A stretch of DNA of 62,561 nucleotides, from contig UQDC01000015.1 of NCBI GenBank assembly GCA_900539755.1, positions 1 to 62,561 of the forward strand, in the 5' to 3' direction. The notes beneath the pieces were generated by a model, which was not told the DNA's origin, searched no databases, and worked only from the letters and a program-made list of their open reading frames with translations. Below, in pieces: positions 12,630 through 22,102 of this stretch. This stretch comes from an uncultured Alistipes sp. GTDB lineage: Bacteria > Bacteroidota > Bacteroidia > Bacteroidales > Rikenellaceae. A program made the translations under genes and the position numbers. Position 1 is the first letter of the stretch. Each line of letters begins with the position of its first letter.

Positions 12630-14204
12630 ATGAAGATAGCTTTAGCACAGATGAACTATACGGTCGGCGATTTCGAAGCCAACAAAATGAAAATCATCGA
12701 CTGTATTCAACAGGCAAAAGTGCAGGGTGTGGATTTGGTGGTGTTCAGTGAGCAGGCCATCAGTGGTGCCCCTGCTTATGACCTTCTCAACAAAGTCTCT
12801 TTTCTCGATTTGTGTGAGGAGTCGTTGGTTGAGATAGCCTCTTGCTGTGACAACATATCGGTTTTGGTGGGATTACCTTGTCAAAACAAAGACAACAAAA
12901 CAATTAGCGTAGCAGCGCTGATCGAAGACCGCAGAATCAAACGCTATATTGGCAAAAAGACCGTTGATTCACGTGACGAATTATTCCATCTTTCCCCTTC
13001 AGAAGGATGTGAATACATTAAAATCGGAGGCAAGAAAGTAGCAGTGGTCGTTGGCAGCGATATCAAAACTGAGCAACAGTACGGAGACTATGCCGACATC
13101 ATTGTTAATCTGTGCAACAGTCACTACATGAGAGGTTGCATCGAAAAACGGTACGATTTTTACCGCAAGCTCGCTTACACCAAAGCCAAACCCGTTATAT
13201 ACGTTAACAATATCGGTGCTCAAACCGATGTGATCTATGATGGTTCATCAGCCGCTTTCAACAATAGAGGGGAGTGCATCGCTTTATTGAAAAGTTTTGA
13301 GGAGGATTTCCAAGTTGTTGATCTCGATGCTGAAATTGCTCCATGCAAAATCCCCGAACAGAACAAAACGATTAACGTCTATCGGGCAATCAAGCTCGGC
13401 TTAAGCGATTTCTTCGCTAAAAATGGTTACACTGGAGCTTGTGTTGGATTAACCGGTGGTGTAGATTCAGCTGTAGTCGCAGCTTTGGCTACAGAGGTGC
13501 TCGGCAAAGAGAATGTACATACATTGTTGATGCCTTCCCAATTCTCTTCAGACCATTCGGTAGAAGATGCACGAGCCATGGCCGAGAATTTGGGGATGAA
13601 TTATCAGATTGTTCCGATTACCAATATTTTTGCTCTATTCACTCAAACAATCAGTCCGATTTTTGGTGAATTGCCATTTGACCTTGCCGAGGATAACATT
13701 CAATCCCGTTTACGAGGAACGATGTTAATGGCTTTGGCGAATAAATTCGGATACATCCTGTTGAACACCTCCAACAAAAGTGAATACGCTGTAGGCAACA
13801 GCACACTCTATGGAGATAGTGCCGGCATTCTCAGTGTAATTGGCGATTTATACAAGTCTGAGGTTTATGATTTGGCACGTTATATTAATCGTAACGGTGA
13901 AATCATCCCTCGCAATACGTTATCGAAAGCACCAACTTCTGAGTTGCATCCTAACCATCCTGATGCCAATTTGCTGCCTGCATATGATATTCTGGATGCT
14001 ATTCTCTACCGCATGCTGGAAGAGGGACAAAGTCGTGAAGAGATCATTAATGCCGGTTTTGACGAAGAGGATGTTTATCGCATCTATGGTTTATTGATTC
14101 GTAACGAGCACAAACGCTATCAATCTTGTCCTGTTTTACGGCTGTCAAGTTGTGTACTTGGCAAGAACCGTATTATGCCATTGACCAGCCATTACGGATA
14201 TTAA
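12630..14204 (+). CDS. nadE: NAD+ synthetase, two-domain type with altered glutaminase domain
   Basis: 524 residues. Residues 1-240 are the nitrilase-fold amidotransferase domain with Glu41 (VVFSEQAISG) and Lys109/110 (YIGKKTVDSRDE). The catalytic Cys expected after the strand KVAVVVGSDI is replaced (Gly142-Ser143). From about 255 comes the synthetase domain: ATP loop GLTGGVDSA at 274-281, and NTSNKSEYAVGNSTLYGD and VIGDLYKSEVYDLARY for nicotinate adenine dinucleotide and ATP binding. It makes NAD+ from NaAD; loss of Cys implies ammonia, not glutamine, as nitrogen source (inference). First gene of the rnf operon, 16 bases before rseC. Confidence 0.9.
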   Translation: MKIALAQMNYTVGDFEANKMKIIDCIQQAKVQGVDLVVFSEQAISGAPAYDLLNKVSFLDLCEESLVEIASCCDNISVLVGLPCQNKDNKTISVAALIEDRRIKRYIGKKTVDSRDELFHLSPSEGCEYIKIGGKKVAVVVGSDIKTEQQYGDYADIIVNLCNSHYMRGCIEKRYDFYRKLAYTKAKPVIYVNNIGAQTDVIYDGSSAAFNNRGECIALLKSFEEDFQVVDLDAEIAPCKIPEQNKTINVYRAIKLGLSDFFAKNGYTGACVGLTGGVDSAVVAALATEVLGKENVHTLLMPSQFSSDHSVEDARAMAENLGMNYQIVPITNIFALFTQTISPIFGELPFDLAEDNIQSRLRGTMLMALANKFGYILLNTSNKSEYAVGNSTLYGDSAGILSVIGDLYKSEVYDLARYINRNGEIIPRNTLSKAPTSELHPNHPDANLLPAYDILDAILYRMLEEGQSREEIINAGFDEEDVYRIYGLLIRNEHKRYQSCPVLRLSSCVLGKNRIMPLTSHYGY

Positions 14205-14220
14205 ACTGCTGTTTGAAATC

Positions 14221-14658
14221 GTGAAGAACACCGTAGTACATACCGCTAAGGTCATTCAATGTGATGACCATTGCGTTGATGTCTTATTGAAACCACAAAG
14301 TGCCTGTAGGTCATGCCACGCCCGTAAAATCTGCGGCATGGAGGAGGGGGAAGAGCGTGTACTTTCCGTAGTAACCCATGATGCAGGTCATTACGAAGTG
14401 GGGGAGACTGTCAATGTTTCTATCTCACAAGGCATGGGTATCAAGGCCGTGATGATTGCTTATGCTTATCCTTTTTTATTGGTTTTCATATTATTATTAA
14501 TCCTGTTACAGGCTGGTGTCAATGAATTAATTGCCGGTGTGTCGGGATTGGCCGTATTGGCTATCTATTATTGGGTGTTGTATTGCTTACGTAACCGGAT
14601 TGAAAAAGAGATCCAGTTTACAATCAGTAAAATCGTACCCGAAGAGACAAAAGAATAA
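14221..14658 (+). CDS. rseC: RseC/SoxR-reducing family protein
   Basis: 145 residues from a GTG start. The N-terminal SACRSCHARKICGM motif supplies four cysteines, and two membrane helices follow (about residues 75-120, PFLLVFILLLILLQAG then a second GLAVLAIYYWVLYC). RseC-like proteins are regularly encoded at the head of rnf operons and are linked to SoxR reduction or Rnf maturation. Lies between nadE (16 bases) and rnfB (14 bases). Confidence 0.8.
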   Translation: MKNTVVHTAKVIQCDDHCVDVLLKPQSACRSCHARKICGMEEGEERVLSVVTHDAGHYEVGETVNVSISQGMGIKAVMIAYAYPFLLVFILLLILLQAGVNELIAGVSGLAVLAIYYWVLYCLRNRIEKEIQFTISKIVPEETKE

Positions 14659-14672
14659 GAACAAAGAATCGA

Positions 14673-15674
14673 ATGAACGAGACTTTACTATTTACCGTGA
14701 TTGTACTATGTATTTTAGGAGTACTTTCGGCGGTTATACTCTATTTTGTTGCACGAAAATTCCATGTTGAAGAGGACCCACGTCTTGGTGTGGTTGAAAG
14801 TATGCTTCCCGGAGCCAATTGTGGTGGATGTGGTTTCCCGGGATGTAAAGGCATGGCCAATGCTCTGGTAAAGAACGATGATATCTCGTCATTGTATTGT
14901 CCTGCCGGAGGCGCTGAGGCGATGAATAAAATTGCCACCTATTTGGGCAAAGCTGTAGCCGAACAAGAACCTCAAGTTGCTGTTATTCGTTGTGCTGGTC
15001 GATGTGATAATCGCATTCGCAACAATATTTATAATGGAGCTTCATCTTGTGCGGTAGAGGCTGCTTTATATGGAGGAGAGACAGCTTGTGTATATGGCTG
15101 TCTGGGACAAGGCGACTGTGTTGATGCGTGCACCTTTGGCGCCATGACACTGAATCCCGTCACTGGTATGCCAGAAGTTGACCAAGATAAATGTACGGCA
15201 TGCGGGGCTTGTGTCAAAGCGTGTCCCAAAGGAATCATTGAACTACGCAAGAAGGGGGTAAAAAATCGCCGGATTTATGTCTGCTGCTCCAACAAAGATA
15301 AAGGGGCAGTGGCTCGCAAAGCTTGTGTAGCTGCATGTATCGGATGTGGCAAATGTGTCAAAACCTGCCCATTCGGTGCAATTACTGTGGAAAATCATCT
15401 GGCCTACATTGATCCTGAGAAGTGTAGACTCTGCCGAAAATGTGTTGCGGAATGTCCAACTGGAGCTATAGTAGAGGTAAATTTCCCTCCACGCCCCGTA
15501 AAACAAGCTGATACTCCCAAGCAACAGACTTCACTCGGTGAAACAGACAAACCAACTGAATCTAAAACGATAAAGGAGTCTTCTTCCGAAATGACATCTG
15601 CACCAATCAGCTCAACGATTTCTGCAGAAGTCCGAAAAGAATCGAATAATCCTGCGGACCAGACTCTATTTTAG
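14673..15674 (+). CDS. rnfB: Rnf complex subunit B, iron-sulfur protein
   Basis: 333 residues. An N-terminal membrane helix (residues 5-26) is followed by the FeS domain GANCGGCGFPGCKGMA with a further LYCPAGG. Two double-cluster ferredoxin-like blocks follow: CTACGACVKACPKG; CIGCGKCVKTCPFGAI and CRLCRKCVAECPTGAI. The Ser/Thr-rich C-terminal tail (residues about 280-333) is disordered. RnfB accepts electrons from ferredoxin and passes them into the membrane complex. Confidence 0.93.
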   Translation: MNETLLFTVIVLCILGVLSAVILYFVARKFHVEEDPRLGVVESMLPGANCGGCGFPGCKGMANALVKNDDISSLYCPAGGAEAMNKIATYLGKAVAEQEPQVAVIRCAGRCDNRIRNNIYNGASSCAVEAALYGGETACVYGCLGQGDCVDACTFGAMTLNPVTGMPEVDQDKCTACGACVKACPKGIIELRKKGVKNRRIYVCCSNKDKGAVARKACVAACIGCGKCVKTCPFGAITVENHLAYIDPEKCRLCRKCVAECPTGAIVEVNFPPRPVKQADTPKQQTSLGETDKPTESKTIKESSSEMTSAPISSTISAEVRKESNNPADQTLF

Positions 15675-15682
15675 TAGGTATT

Positions 15683-17017
15683 ATGTTGAGAAGTTTCAAA
15701 ATAGGAGGTATCCATCCTCCCGGTAATAAAATCAGCAAAAATTCACAGATTACAACTGCTCCTCTTCCTGATCAAGTTGTAGTCCCTCTTTCACAACACA
15801 TCGGAGCTCCAGCAACGCCTTGTGTGGCCAAAGGAGACCAGGTGAAGGTGGGACAATTAATAGGTCAGTCATCGGGTTTTGTGTCAGCAAATATACATAG
15901 TCCCATTTCGGGAGTTGTAACAGCTATCGATTCTCTGCCTGACGGATCTGGAATACGAAAACCTGCCATCGTTATCACACGGGAAGGGGATGAATGGTTG
16001 GAAACGATTGATCGCAGTAATACACTGATCCAATCTTGCTCGTTATCTGCACAGGAGATCATTGACAAAATTGCCGCTGCCGGCATCGTAGGCATGGGAG
16101 GTGCGACCTTCCCGGCCCATGTCAAATTGAGTATTCCTGCTGGACAAAAAGCAGAATGTTTGATTATTAATGGGGCGGAATGTGAACCCTATTTGACATC
16201 AGACTACCGTACTATGCTTGAACGAGGTTCGGAAGTGCTGGTCGGAGTGGATATTCTCTGTAAAGCCTTGGGGGTTAACAAAGCATACATTGGCATCGAA
16301 GACAACAAACCCGATGCGATTTCCCATTTAATTACGTTGGCCGTAAGTTACCCACATATTGAAATTGTTCCTCTACGGACCAAATATCCACAAGGAGGAG
16401 AAAAGCAGTTAATACAGGCCATCACAGGACGAGAAGTCCCATCTGGAGGTCTGCCGATACATGTTGGCGTAGTTGTTCAGAATATTGGAACCTCCTTAGC
16501 GGTATATGAGGCCGTACAAAAAAACAAACCGGTTATTGAACGGATTGTAACCGTAACCGGTAAAACGTTACGTGAACCCGCAAACTTTCTCGTTAGAATT
16601 GGAACGCCAATTAGGTCGTTAATAGATCTTTGTGGCGGAATGCCTCAAGATGCACTTAAAGTGATTAATGGAGGCCCGATGATGGGACGTGCATTGGCCA
16701 ATATCGATGCGCCTGTCACCAAAGGAACATCGGGTATTCTGATCATGCGCAACCGCGAGTCTGTACGCAATTCCGCAAGCAGTTGTATCAAATGTGCAAA
16801 ATGTGTTGGTGTATGTGCGATGGGATTAGAGCCCTATTTGCTCAGCAAATTGACCCAACTCAAACGGTTTGACGATTTGGAAGCACTACGAATCACCGAT
16901 TGTATCGAATGTGGTTCTTGTGCATATACCTGTCCTGCATCCTTGCCTTTGCTGGATTATATCCGTTTAGGTAAATCGGAAACCATGAAACGTATCCGAG
17001 CTCGTAAAAAATGTTAA
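15683..17017 (+). CDS. rnfC: Rnf complex subunit C, NADH/FMN-binding
   Basis: 444 residues. The N-terminal barrel-like region (GGIHPPGNK at the start) leads to GIVGMGGATFPAHVKLS and LIINGAECEPYLTSDYR, the FMN/NADH-binding Complex-I 51-kDa-type segment. A C-terminal pair of [4Fe-4S] sites follows: CIKCAKCVGVC and CIECGSCAYTCPASLP. RnfC is the peripheral subunit that reduces NAD+. Nine bases separate it from rnfB. Confidence 0.93.
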   Translation: MLRSFKIGGIHPPGNKISKNSQITTAPLPDQVVVPLSQHIGAPATPCVAKGDQVKVGQLIGQSSGFVSANIHSPISGVVTAIDSLPDGSGIRKPAIVITREGDEWLETIDRSNTLIQSCSLSAQEIIDKIAAAGIVGMGGATFPAHVKLSIPAGQKAECLIINGAECEPYLTSDYRTMLERGSEVLVGVDILCKALGVNKAYIGIEDNKPDAISHLITLAVSYPHIEIVPLRTKYPQGGEKQLIQAITGREVPSGGLPIHVGVVVQNIGTSLAVYEAVQKNKPVIERIVTVTGKTLREPANFLVRIGTPIRSLIDLCGGMPQDALKVINGGPMMGRALANIDAPVTKGTSGILIMRNRESVRNSASSCIKCAKCVGVCAMGLEPYLLSKLTQLKRFDDLEALRITDCIECGSCAYTCPASLPLLDYIRLGKSETMKRIRARKKC

Positions 17018-17071
17018 AGTAACATTCAAGGTTACACACCGTACTCTAATTGAAATCTGGATATTAACCCA

Positions 17072-18121
17072 ATGGATAAAAAATTAATTGTATCACCTTC
17101 GCCTCATATTCATGCACCGGTCTCTACAACTCGCTTGATGGCAGACGTGTTGATCGCACTCTTTCCGGCGTTGGTTGTTTCGGTCATTGTTTATGGGATG
17201 CCAGCACTGATCGTAACGGCTGTTTCGGTTGCTTGCTGCGTCCTTTTTGAATATTTAATCCAACGTTTTTTATTAAAAGGGAAAACCACAATTGGCGACT
17301 GTTCGGCCATCGTAACAGGGGTACTGCTTGGGTTTAACCTTCCCACAACATTGCCGATTTGGATGATTGCCGTAGGGGCATTAGTCGCTATCGGAGTTGG
17401 GAAAATGACTTTTGGCGGATTAGGATGCAACCCGTTCAATCCTGCCTTGGTAGGGCGCGTGTTCCTGCTGATTTCCTTCCCGGTTCAAATGACCTCTTTT
17501 GTAACTCCTGAAGGGGTCGATTCACTCTCTGGTGCCTCTACGATGGCCGGAGAGATGATGACTGAAGGAGAGGCTGCCATTGACGCCGTATCTGGCCCGA
17601 CACTATTAGGGTTTGTGAAAAATGCACTCAATGGAGGTGAAACCACAGCCGATATTGCTGCACAACTTTCATATGGAGACATGATGCTGGGTTTCAAAGC
17701 GGGATCTTTGGGTGAGATCGCAGCGTTAGCTCTGTTACTGGGTTTTGCCTACTTGCTTTTCCGAAAGGTGATTACTTGGCATATTCCTGTGTTTGTTCTT
17801 GGTTCAATGGCCTTATTCAGTGCGATCCTTTGGGGAATTGATCCGTTGCATTATATGAATCCGTTGTTTCATCTGTTAACGGGTGGAGCTCTGCTTGGAG
17901 CCATCTTTATGGCAACAGACTATGCAACCTCACCGATGACAACACGCGGCATGGCCATTTATGGCATTGGAATCGGAGTAATTACCATGCTGATTCGCAC
18001 ATGGGGGGCCTATCCGGAAGGCATGTCATTCGCCATTCTGATTATGAATGCAACTGTGCCATTGATCAACAAATATGTCAAACCCAAACGGTTCGGGGCA
18101 AAACCTGCTACCTCAAAATAG
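17072..18121 (+). CDS. rnfD: Rnf complex subunit D, FMN-binding membrane protein
   Basis: 349 residues with about nine membrane helices. The motif DAVSGPTLLGF near residue 170 carries the Thr used for covalent FMN attachment (S/T-G-x-T type). GKMTFGGLGCNPFNPALVGRV is a conserved loop. Integral Na+/H+-pumping subunit related to NqrB. A 54-base gap to rnfC includes no other gene. Confidence 0.92.
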   Translation: MDKKLIVSPSPHIHAPVSTTRLMADVLIALFPALVVSVIVYGMPALIVTAVSVACCVLFEYLIQRFLLKGKTTIGDCSAIVTGVLLGFNLPTTLPIWMIAVGALVAIGVGKMTFGGLGCNPFNPALVGRVFLLISFPVQMTSFVTPEGVDSLSGASTMAGEMMTEGEAAIDAVSGPTLLGFVKNALNGGETTADIAAQLSYGDMMLGFKAGSLGEIAALALLLGFAYLLFRKVITWHIPVFVLGSMALFSAILWGIDPLHYMNPLFHLLTGGALLGAIFMATDYATSPMTTRGMAIYGIGIGVITMLIRTWGAYPEGMSFAILIMNATVPLINKYVKPKRFGAKPATSK

Positions 18122-18128
18122 CTTAAAG

Positions 18129-18728
18129 ATGAAGAGTACGCTTACAAACATGGTCTTGTCCCTACTGGGAATTACCTTGGTGGCCTCATTGGCTGTGGGT
18201 GTAATATACCGAGTAACTGCCGGCCCGATCGCTGATGCTAAAACTGCAAAATTAACAAATGCCATTGCGCAGGTGTTGCCTCCTTTTGACAATACGCCTG
18301 GTGATTCTGTACAGACATTGAATATAGATGGCGGAGAGGTGAAGATCTATTCAGGCACGAAAAATGGTCAACCTGTGGGCTATGCCATCGAGACCTTTTC
18401 GAACAATGGTTTTGGCGGAGAGGTTCGATTAATCGTCGGATTCAATCCGGATGGAACAATTTATCGGACCGAAGTACTGTCACAACATGAGACCCCAGGA
18501 CTCGGAGACAAAATGGAGCGCAGCAAATCAGATTTTGCCCAACAGTTTGATGGAAAGAATCCTGCTGATTTTCATTTAGCAGTCAGCAAAGACGGCGGAG
18601 ATGTTGATGCAATCACCGCAGCCACCATCTCATCCCGAGCCTATACCGAAGCCATCGCAAGAGCTTACAACGTTTTCTGCCAAATCACCAACCACAATAC
18701 AGTAGTAGAGGAGGGAAAATATGAATAA
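18129..18728 (+). CDS. rnfG: Rnf complex subunit G, covalent-FMN periplasmic subunit
   Basis: 199 residues from the ATG at 18129; a longer frame upstream overlaps rnfD and has no family support. An N-terminal helix (MVLSLLGITLVASLAVGVIY) anchors a periplasmic domain with GFNPDGTIYRTEVLSQHETPG and the FMN motif DAITAATISSRA, the second Thr being the covalent site (usually S/T-G-A-T; here Ala replaces Gly, as in other Bacteroidales). Overlaps rnfE by 8 bases. Confidence 0.92.
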   Translation: MKSTLTNMVLSLLGITLVASLAVGVIYRVTAGPIADAKTAKLTNAIAQVLPPFDNTPGDSVQTLNIDGGEVKIYSGTKNGQPVGYAIETFSNNGFGGEVRLIVGFNPDGTIYRTEVLSQHETPGLGDKMERSKSDFAQQFDGKNPADFHLAVSKDGGDVDAITAATISSRAYTEAIARAYNVFCQITNHNTVVEEGKYE

Positions 18729-19308
18729 ATTGCAATTACTGACCAAAGGTATTATTCGCGAAAATCCGACCTTTGTTTTGTTGTTAGGAATGTGCCCTAC
18801 ATTGGGTACCACCACCTCTGCTTTTAACGGAATGGGCATGGGATTGGCTACTCTGTTCGTATTGACCCTATCCAACGTGGTGATTTCGTTAATTAAAAAT
18901 CTGATTCCGGATCAGGTGCGTATTCCTGCTTTCATTGTGGTAATCGCTGCATTTGTAACCGTAGTACAACTCTGTATGGAAGCCTATGCAACAGACCTCT
19001 ACAACACACTGGGAGTCTATATCCCCTTGATCGTTGTCAATTGTATTATTTTGGGACGTGCCGAAGCCTTTGCCTCCAAAAACAAGGTTTTCGATTCAGC
19101 GCTCGATGGTTTAGGAATCGGATTGGGCTTTACTTTGGCATTAACCGTAATCGGAGGTGTACGTGAAATCCTCGGCAGCGGATCTATTTTCGGAATGAAA
19201 TTCATCGAAGGCGACGGTATGCTCATGTTTATTCTTGCACCCGGAGCATTCATCGTATTGGGCTACCTGCTGGTCCTTTTCAATAAGCTAACTGCTAAAA
19301 TCAAATAA
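18721..19308 (+). CDS. rnfE: Rnf complex subunit E
   Basis: 195 residues, six membrane helices. NPTFVLLLGMCPTLG near the start and LGVYIPLIVVNCIILGRAEA in the middle are diagnostic of RnfE/NqrD; the Cys in each holds the intramembrane [2Fe-2S] cluster shared with RnfA. Start ATG lies within the last codons of rnfG, 2 bases before rnfA. Confidence 0.93.
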   Translation: MNKLQLLTKGIIRENPTFVLLLGMCPTLGTTTSAFNGMGMGLATLFVLTLSNVVISLIKNLIPDQVRIPAFIVVIAAFVTVVQLCMEAYATDLYNTLGVYIPLIVVNCIILGRAEAFASKNKVFDSALDGLGIGLGFTLALTVIGGVREILGSGSIFGMKFIEGDGMLMFILAPGAFIVLGYLLVLFNKLTAKIK

Positions 19309-19310
19309 AG

Positions 19311-19886
19311 ATGGAGTATTTCGTTATCATCATCAGCTCAATCTTTGTCAACAATATCGTACTGTCCCAATTCTTGGGAATCTGCCCCTTCCTTGGAGTA
19401 TCGAACAAGGTCTCAACTTCATTGGGTATGGGAGCGGCTGTGACCTTCGTGTTGGCCATTGCGTCGATTGTCGCCTATCTGATTCAGTATTACATTCTGG
19501 TGCCGCTCAACATCACCTACATGCAGACCATTGTATTTATTCTGGTGATTGCCGCCCTGGTACAAATGGTTGAAATCATACTCAAAAAAGTCAGTCCCGC
19601 ATTGTATCAGGCCTTAGGTATCTTTTTACCGCTGATCACAACCAACTGTGCAGTTTTGGGTGTGGCGATCCTTCTTGTACAAAAAGAATATAACCTCGGT
19701 GAAGCCGTGGTATATGCCGTTTCGGTTGCCATCGGGTTTACGTTGGCTTTGGTGTTGTTTGCAGGCTTACGAGAGCGCCTGGAATTGGAAAATGTCCCGA
19801 AAGCCATGAAAGGTGTTCCCATTGCACTAATCACAGCCGGCATTTTAGCTATGGCTTTTATGGGGTTCTCTGGGCTGGTTCGGTAA
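19311..19886 (+). CDS. rnfA: Rnf complex subunit A
   Basis: 191 residues, six membrane helices, homologous to RnfE in reversed topology. SQFLGICPFLGVSNK and FLPLITTNCAVLGVAILL supply the matching cysteines of the RnfA/E intramembrane cluster. Last gene of the operon; a terminator follows at 19911-19948. Confidence 0.93.
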   Translation: MEYFVIIISSIFVNNIVLSQFLGICPFLGVSNKVSTSLGMGAAVTFVLAIASIVAYLIQYYILVPLNITYMQTIVFILVIAALVQMVEIILKKVSPALYQALGIFLPLITTNCAVLGVAILLVQKEYNLGEAVVYAVSVAIGFTLALVLFAGLRERLELENVPKAMKGVPIALITAGILAMAFMGFSGLVR

Positions 19887-19910
19887 GAGATACGTTCAGA
19901 TTCAGAATAC

Positions 19911-19948
19911 AAAACAAGCGGAGCGATCCACATCGTTCCGCTTGTTTT
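19911..19948 (+). terminator. Terminator of the nadE-rnf operon
   Basis: AAAACAAGCGGAGCGAT pairs with ATCGTTCCGCTTGTTTT (one G-T wobble) around a 4-base loop, 24 bases after rnfA. Confidence 0.85.
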
Positions 19949-20047
19949 GTAAATCATTGGATGAATAGCAAAAGGAAAATAATAGTTATCTTTAAAATGC
20001 GTTATTAGAAGCAGAACAAAAGAAACATCCAGCACATTGAATGGATC

Positions 20048-21868
20048 ATGCGGATTCATAAATACATAGTTATATTCTTCGTGTTATTTAGCTACTGTTC
20101 CCTCGATACAGTAGCTACACCTTTAATGCTGGAGGGAGAAGATATAGAGGTGTATGCAAACCGCAAAAAAAAGGAGTCGACTGATTCGACCAACAATAAT
20201 AAAAAGAAGAAGGAGCTGGGAAAGATTACCAACTTTATCTACAACACCATTCGTATTACACCTCGCAATCCGGCTGCAGAGCAGCGGTTACTCGAACGGG
20301 AAAACAATTATGTCTCCAACTATACGGGACGAACAATAGGTGAAATCTATATATACCAAAACAACGTCTTTGAGAATAGTAAAAAGTGGGTTGATCGAAC
20401 TTTAAACTCTTTACACCGAGTGACTCGGGAAGAGGTGATTCGGAATGATCTTTTCTTTAAAAGTGGCGACACAATCAATCCTGTCGAAATAGCTAATAAT
20501 CGACGTTTGTTACGATCACGACCCTATTTTTCAGATGTCAATATCATTATAGTACCACGGGCCGAGGATACAACCATTGTAGATATGTATGTATTGACTC
20601 GGGATAAATGGACAATCAGTGCCGATTTAAAAATCAAAAGCGACGGCAAAACTCAGGTGATGGCCTATGATGATAACCTGTTAGGGTGGGGCAGTCGGCT
20701 TAGTATCAGCACCTATGTAGATTGGAAGCATGGTTTCACCTATGGCGGTAATTTAGTCGAATATACGCAACGCAATATTGTCGGCAGTTTTTGGGATGCT
20801 TATGCAGTGGTCGGGAAGGGCTTTGACAATGCTAACTATGGAGCCGAATTTACCCGTGAATTTATCCATCCGACCGATTATATGGCTGGTGCATCGTTCA
20901 TGTATGAACGAGAACTATTGAATTACTATCCTCCGGACACGATGTTGCATGCCAGCTGGACCATGCTCGATGTATGGGGAGGGTACGCCGTAGAGATTCC
21001 GGCCATGCGTAACAGCTTGTACATGACGGCACGCTTCTTCAATTTAAAATATACTGATCGTCCGGAGGTAACCGATATGTTGAATCCATACTTCCATAAT
21101 AACGCCATGTTAATCGGAAGCATCGGTTTTTTCAAAGAGCGGTTCAGATTAACAAATCGTATTTATGGATATGGTGTCCCAGAGGATGTCGCTTACGGAT
21201 ACCATACCGCATTTCTTGCAGGCTACTCTTGGGGAGAATTTGGCAACCGTTGGTATTTGGGAGGAGAGTTTAGCGCAGGATATTTTACACCAATTGGATA
21301 TCTGGGAACAGAAGCGGGACTCGGCAGCTACCTAAATAGCTCTAACGGCAAATTTTATCGTACCACTTTACAAGCCAAAGTAACCTATTTCACCCCACTA
21401 TTAGGACAAGGACGCTACCCGGTTCGTCAATTTATTGTTTTGAATGCCACACGTGGATGGAATAGATTGGATGGTTTCCAAGAGACGCTTAAATTTAATT
21501 CCTATGCCGATATGCGCGCTTTGGAAGAGGATGTGTATGGGATTAACCGAATGGTACTCAACACCGAAACTGTTGTGTTTACCCCTTGGCAGGTGGCACA
21601 ATTTAAAATCGCCGGTTTCTTTTTCGCTGATTTCGGTCTGCTTGGAAATTCAGGAAATATTTTTAAAAATGATTTTTTTACAACCTTAGGGATCGGCTTC
21701 AGGATCAAGAATGAAAACTTAATTTTCAATACGATTAATATTCAATTGGGAGTTGCCTTCAATAAGGCTGGATTGATGGATTCTCGATGGTTTGACATCT
21801 CCAATAGACGTCGTAATGACCCTATCCGATACCGTCCTGTCAAAGCAGAACCCATCGAATACTATTAA
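20048..21868 (+). CDS. BamA/TamA-like outer-membrane barrel protein
   Basis: 606 residues. A signal-peptide-like start (MRIHKYIVIFFVLFSYCSL) leads to a Lys/Asn-rich linker. POTRA-like repeats come next (RTIGEIYIYQNNVFE; REEVIRNDLFFKSGD and NNRRLLRSRPYFSDVNIIIV). From residue about 215 alternating amphipathic strands form a C-terminal beta-barrel ending MDSRWFDISNRRRNDP... with no terminal Phe. Members of the Omp85 superfamily in Bacteroidetes often have one or two POTRA domains; whether this exports or inserts proteins is unknown. Not clearly in an operon. Confidence 0.7.
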   Translation: MRIHKYIVIFFVLFSYCSLDTVATPLMLEGEDIEVYANRKKKESTDSTNNNKKKKELGKITNFIYNTIRITPRNPAAEQRLLERENNYVSNYTGRTIGEIYIYQNNVFENSKKWVDRTLNSLHRVTREEVIRNDLFFKSGDTINPVEIANNRRLLRSRPYFSDVNIIIVPRAEDTTIVDMYVLTRDKWTISADLKIKSDGKTQVMAYDDNLLGWGSRLSISTYVDWKHGFTYGGNLVEYTQRNIVGSFWDAYAVVGKGFDNANYGAEFTREFIHPTDYMAGASFMYERELLNYYPPDTMLHASWTMLDVWGGYAVEIPAMRNSLYMTARFFNLKYTDRPEVTDMLNPYFHNNAMLIGSIGFFKERFRLTNRIYGYGVPEDVAYGYHTAFLAGYSWGEFGNRWYLGGEFSAGYFTPIGYLGTEAGLGSYLNSSNGKFYRTTLQAKVTYFTPLLGQGRYPVRQFIVLNATRGWNRLDGFQETLKFNSYADMRALEEDVYGINRMVLNTETVVFTPWQVAQFKIAGFFFADFGLLGNSGNIFKNDFFTTLGIGFRIKNENLIFNTINIQLGVAFNKAGLMDSRWFDISNRRRNDPIRYRPVKAEPIEYY

Positions 21869-21913
21869 GACTTCGAAAGAATAAGAAAGAGCCCAATTAT
21901 CGTCAGTAATGTT

Positions 21914-22099
21914 TCAATGCTGGCTGGAAGAAGAATCCGACATCGGAGCCTCATTGCTGAATATACTACGGGTAGAGTCGACAATCTCTTTTTTGATGTA
22001 GGTCCAACGAGTAGCAATACCGATCAACAACAGGATGATGAGTATAATCATCATCCTGATTGTTTTTTTATCGGCTTTTACGGGCGTTTGTTCGTCCAT
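21914..22099 (-). CDS. Small single-pass membrane protein downstream of purE
   Basis: 61 residues: MDEQTPVKADKKTIRMMIIL and a hydrophobic helix over residues about 16-31, then TRWTYIKKEIVDSTRS and a Ser-rich acidic tail. N-in topology is suggested by the Lys/Arg before the helix. Lies 3 bases after purE on the same strand. No family recognised; probably an unnamed single-pass membrane protein. Confidence 0.5.
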   Translation of the reverse strand: MDEQTPVKADKKTIRMMIILIILLLIGIATRWTYIKKEIVDSTRSIFSNEAPMSDSSSSQH

Positions 22100-22102
22100 A
22101 GT

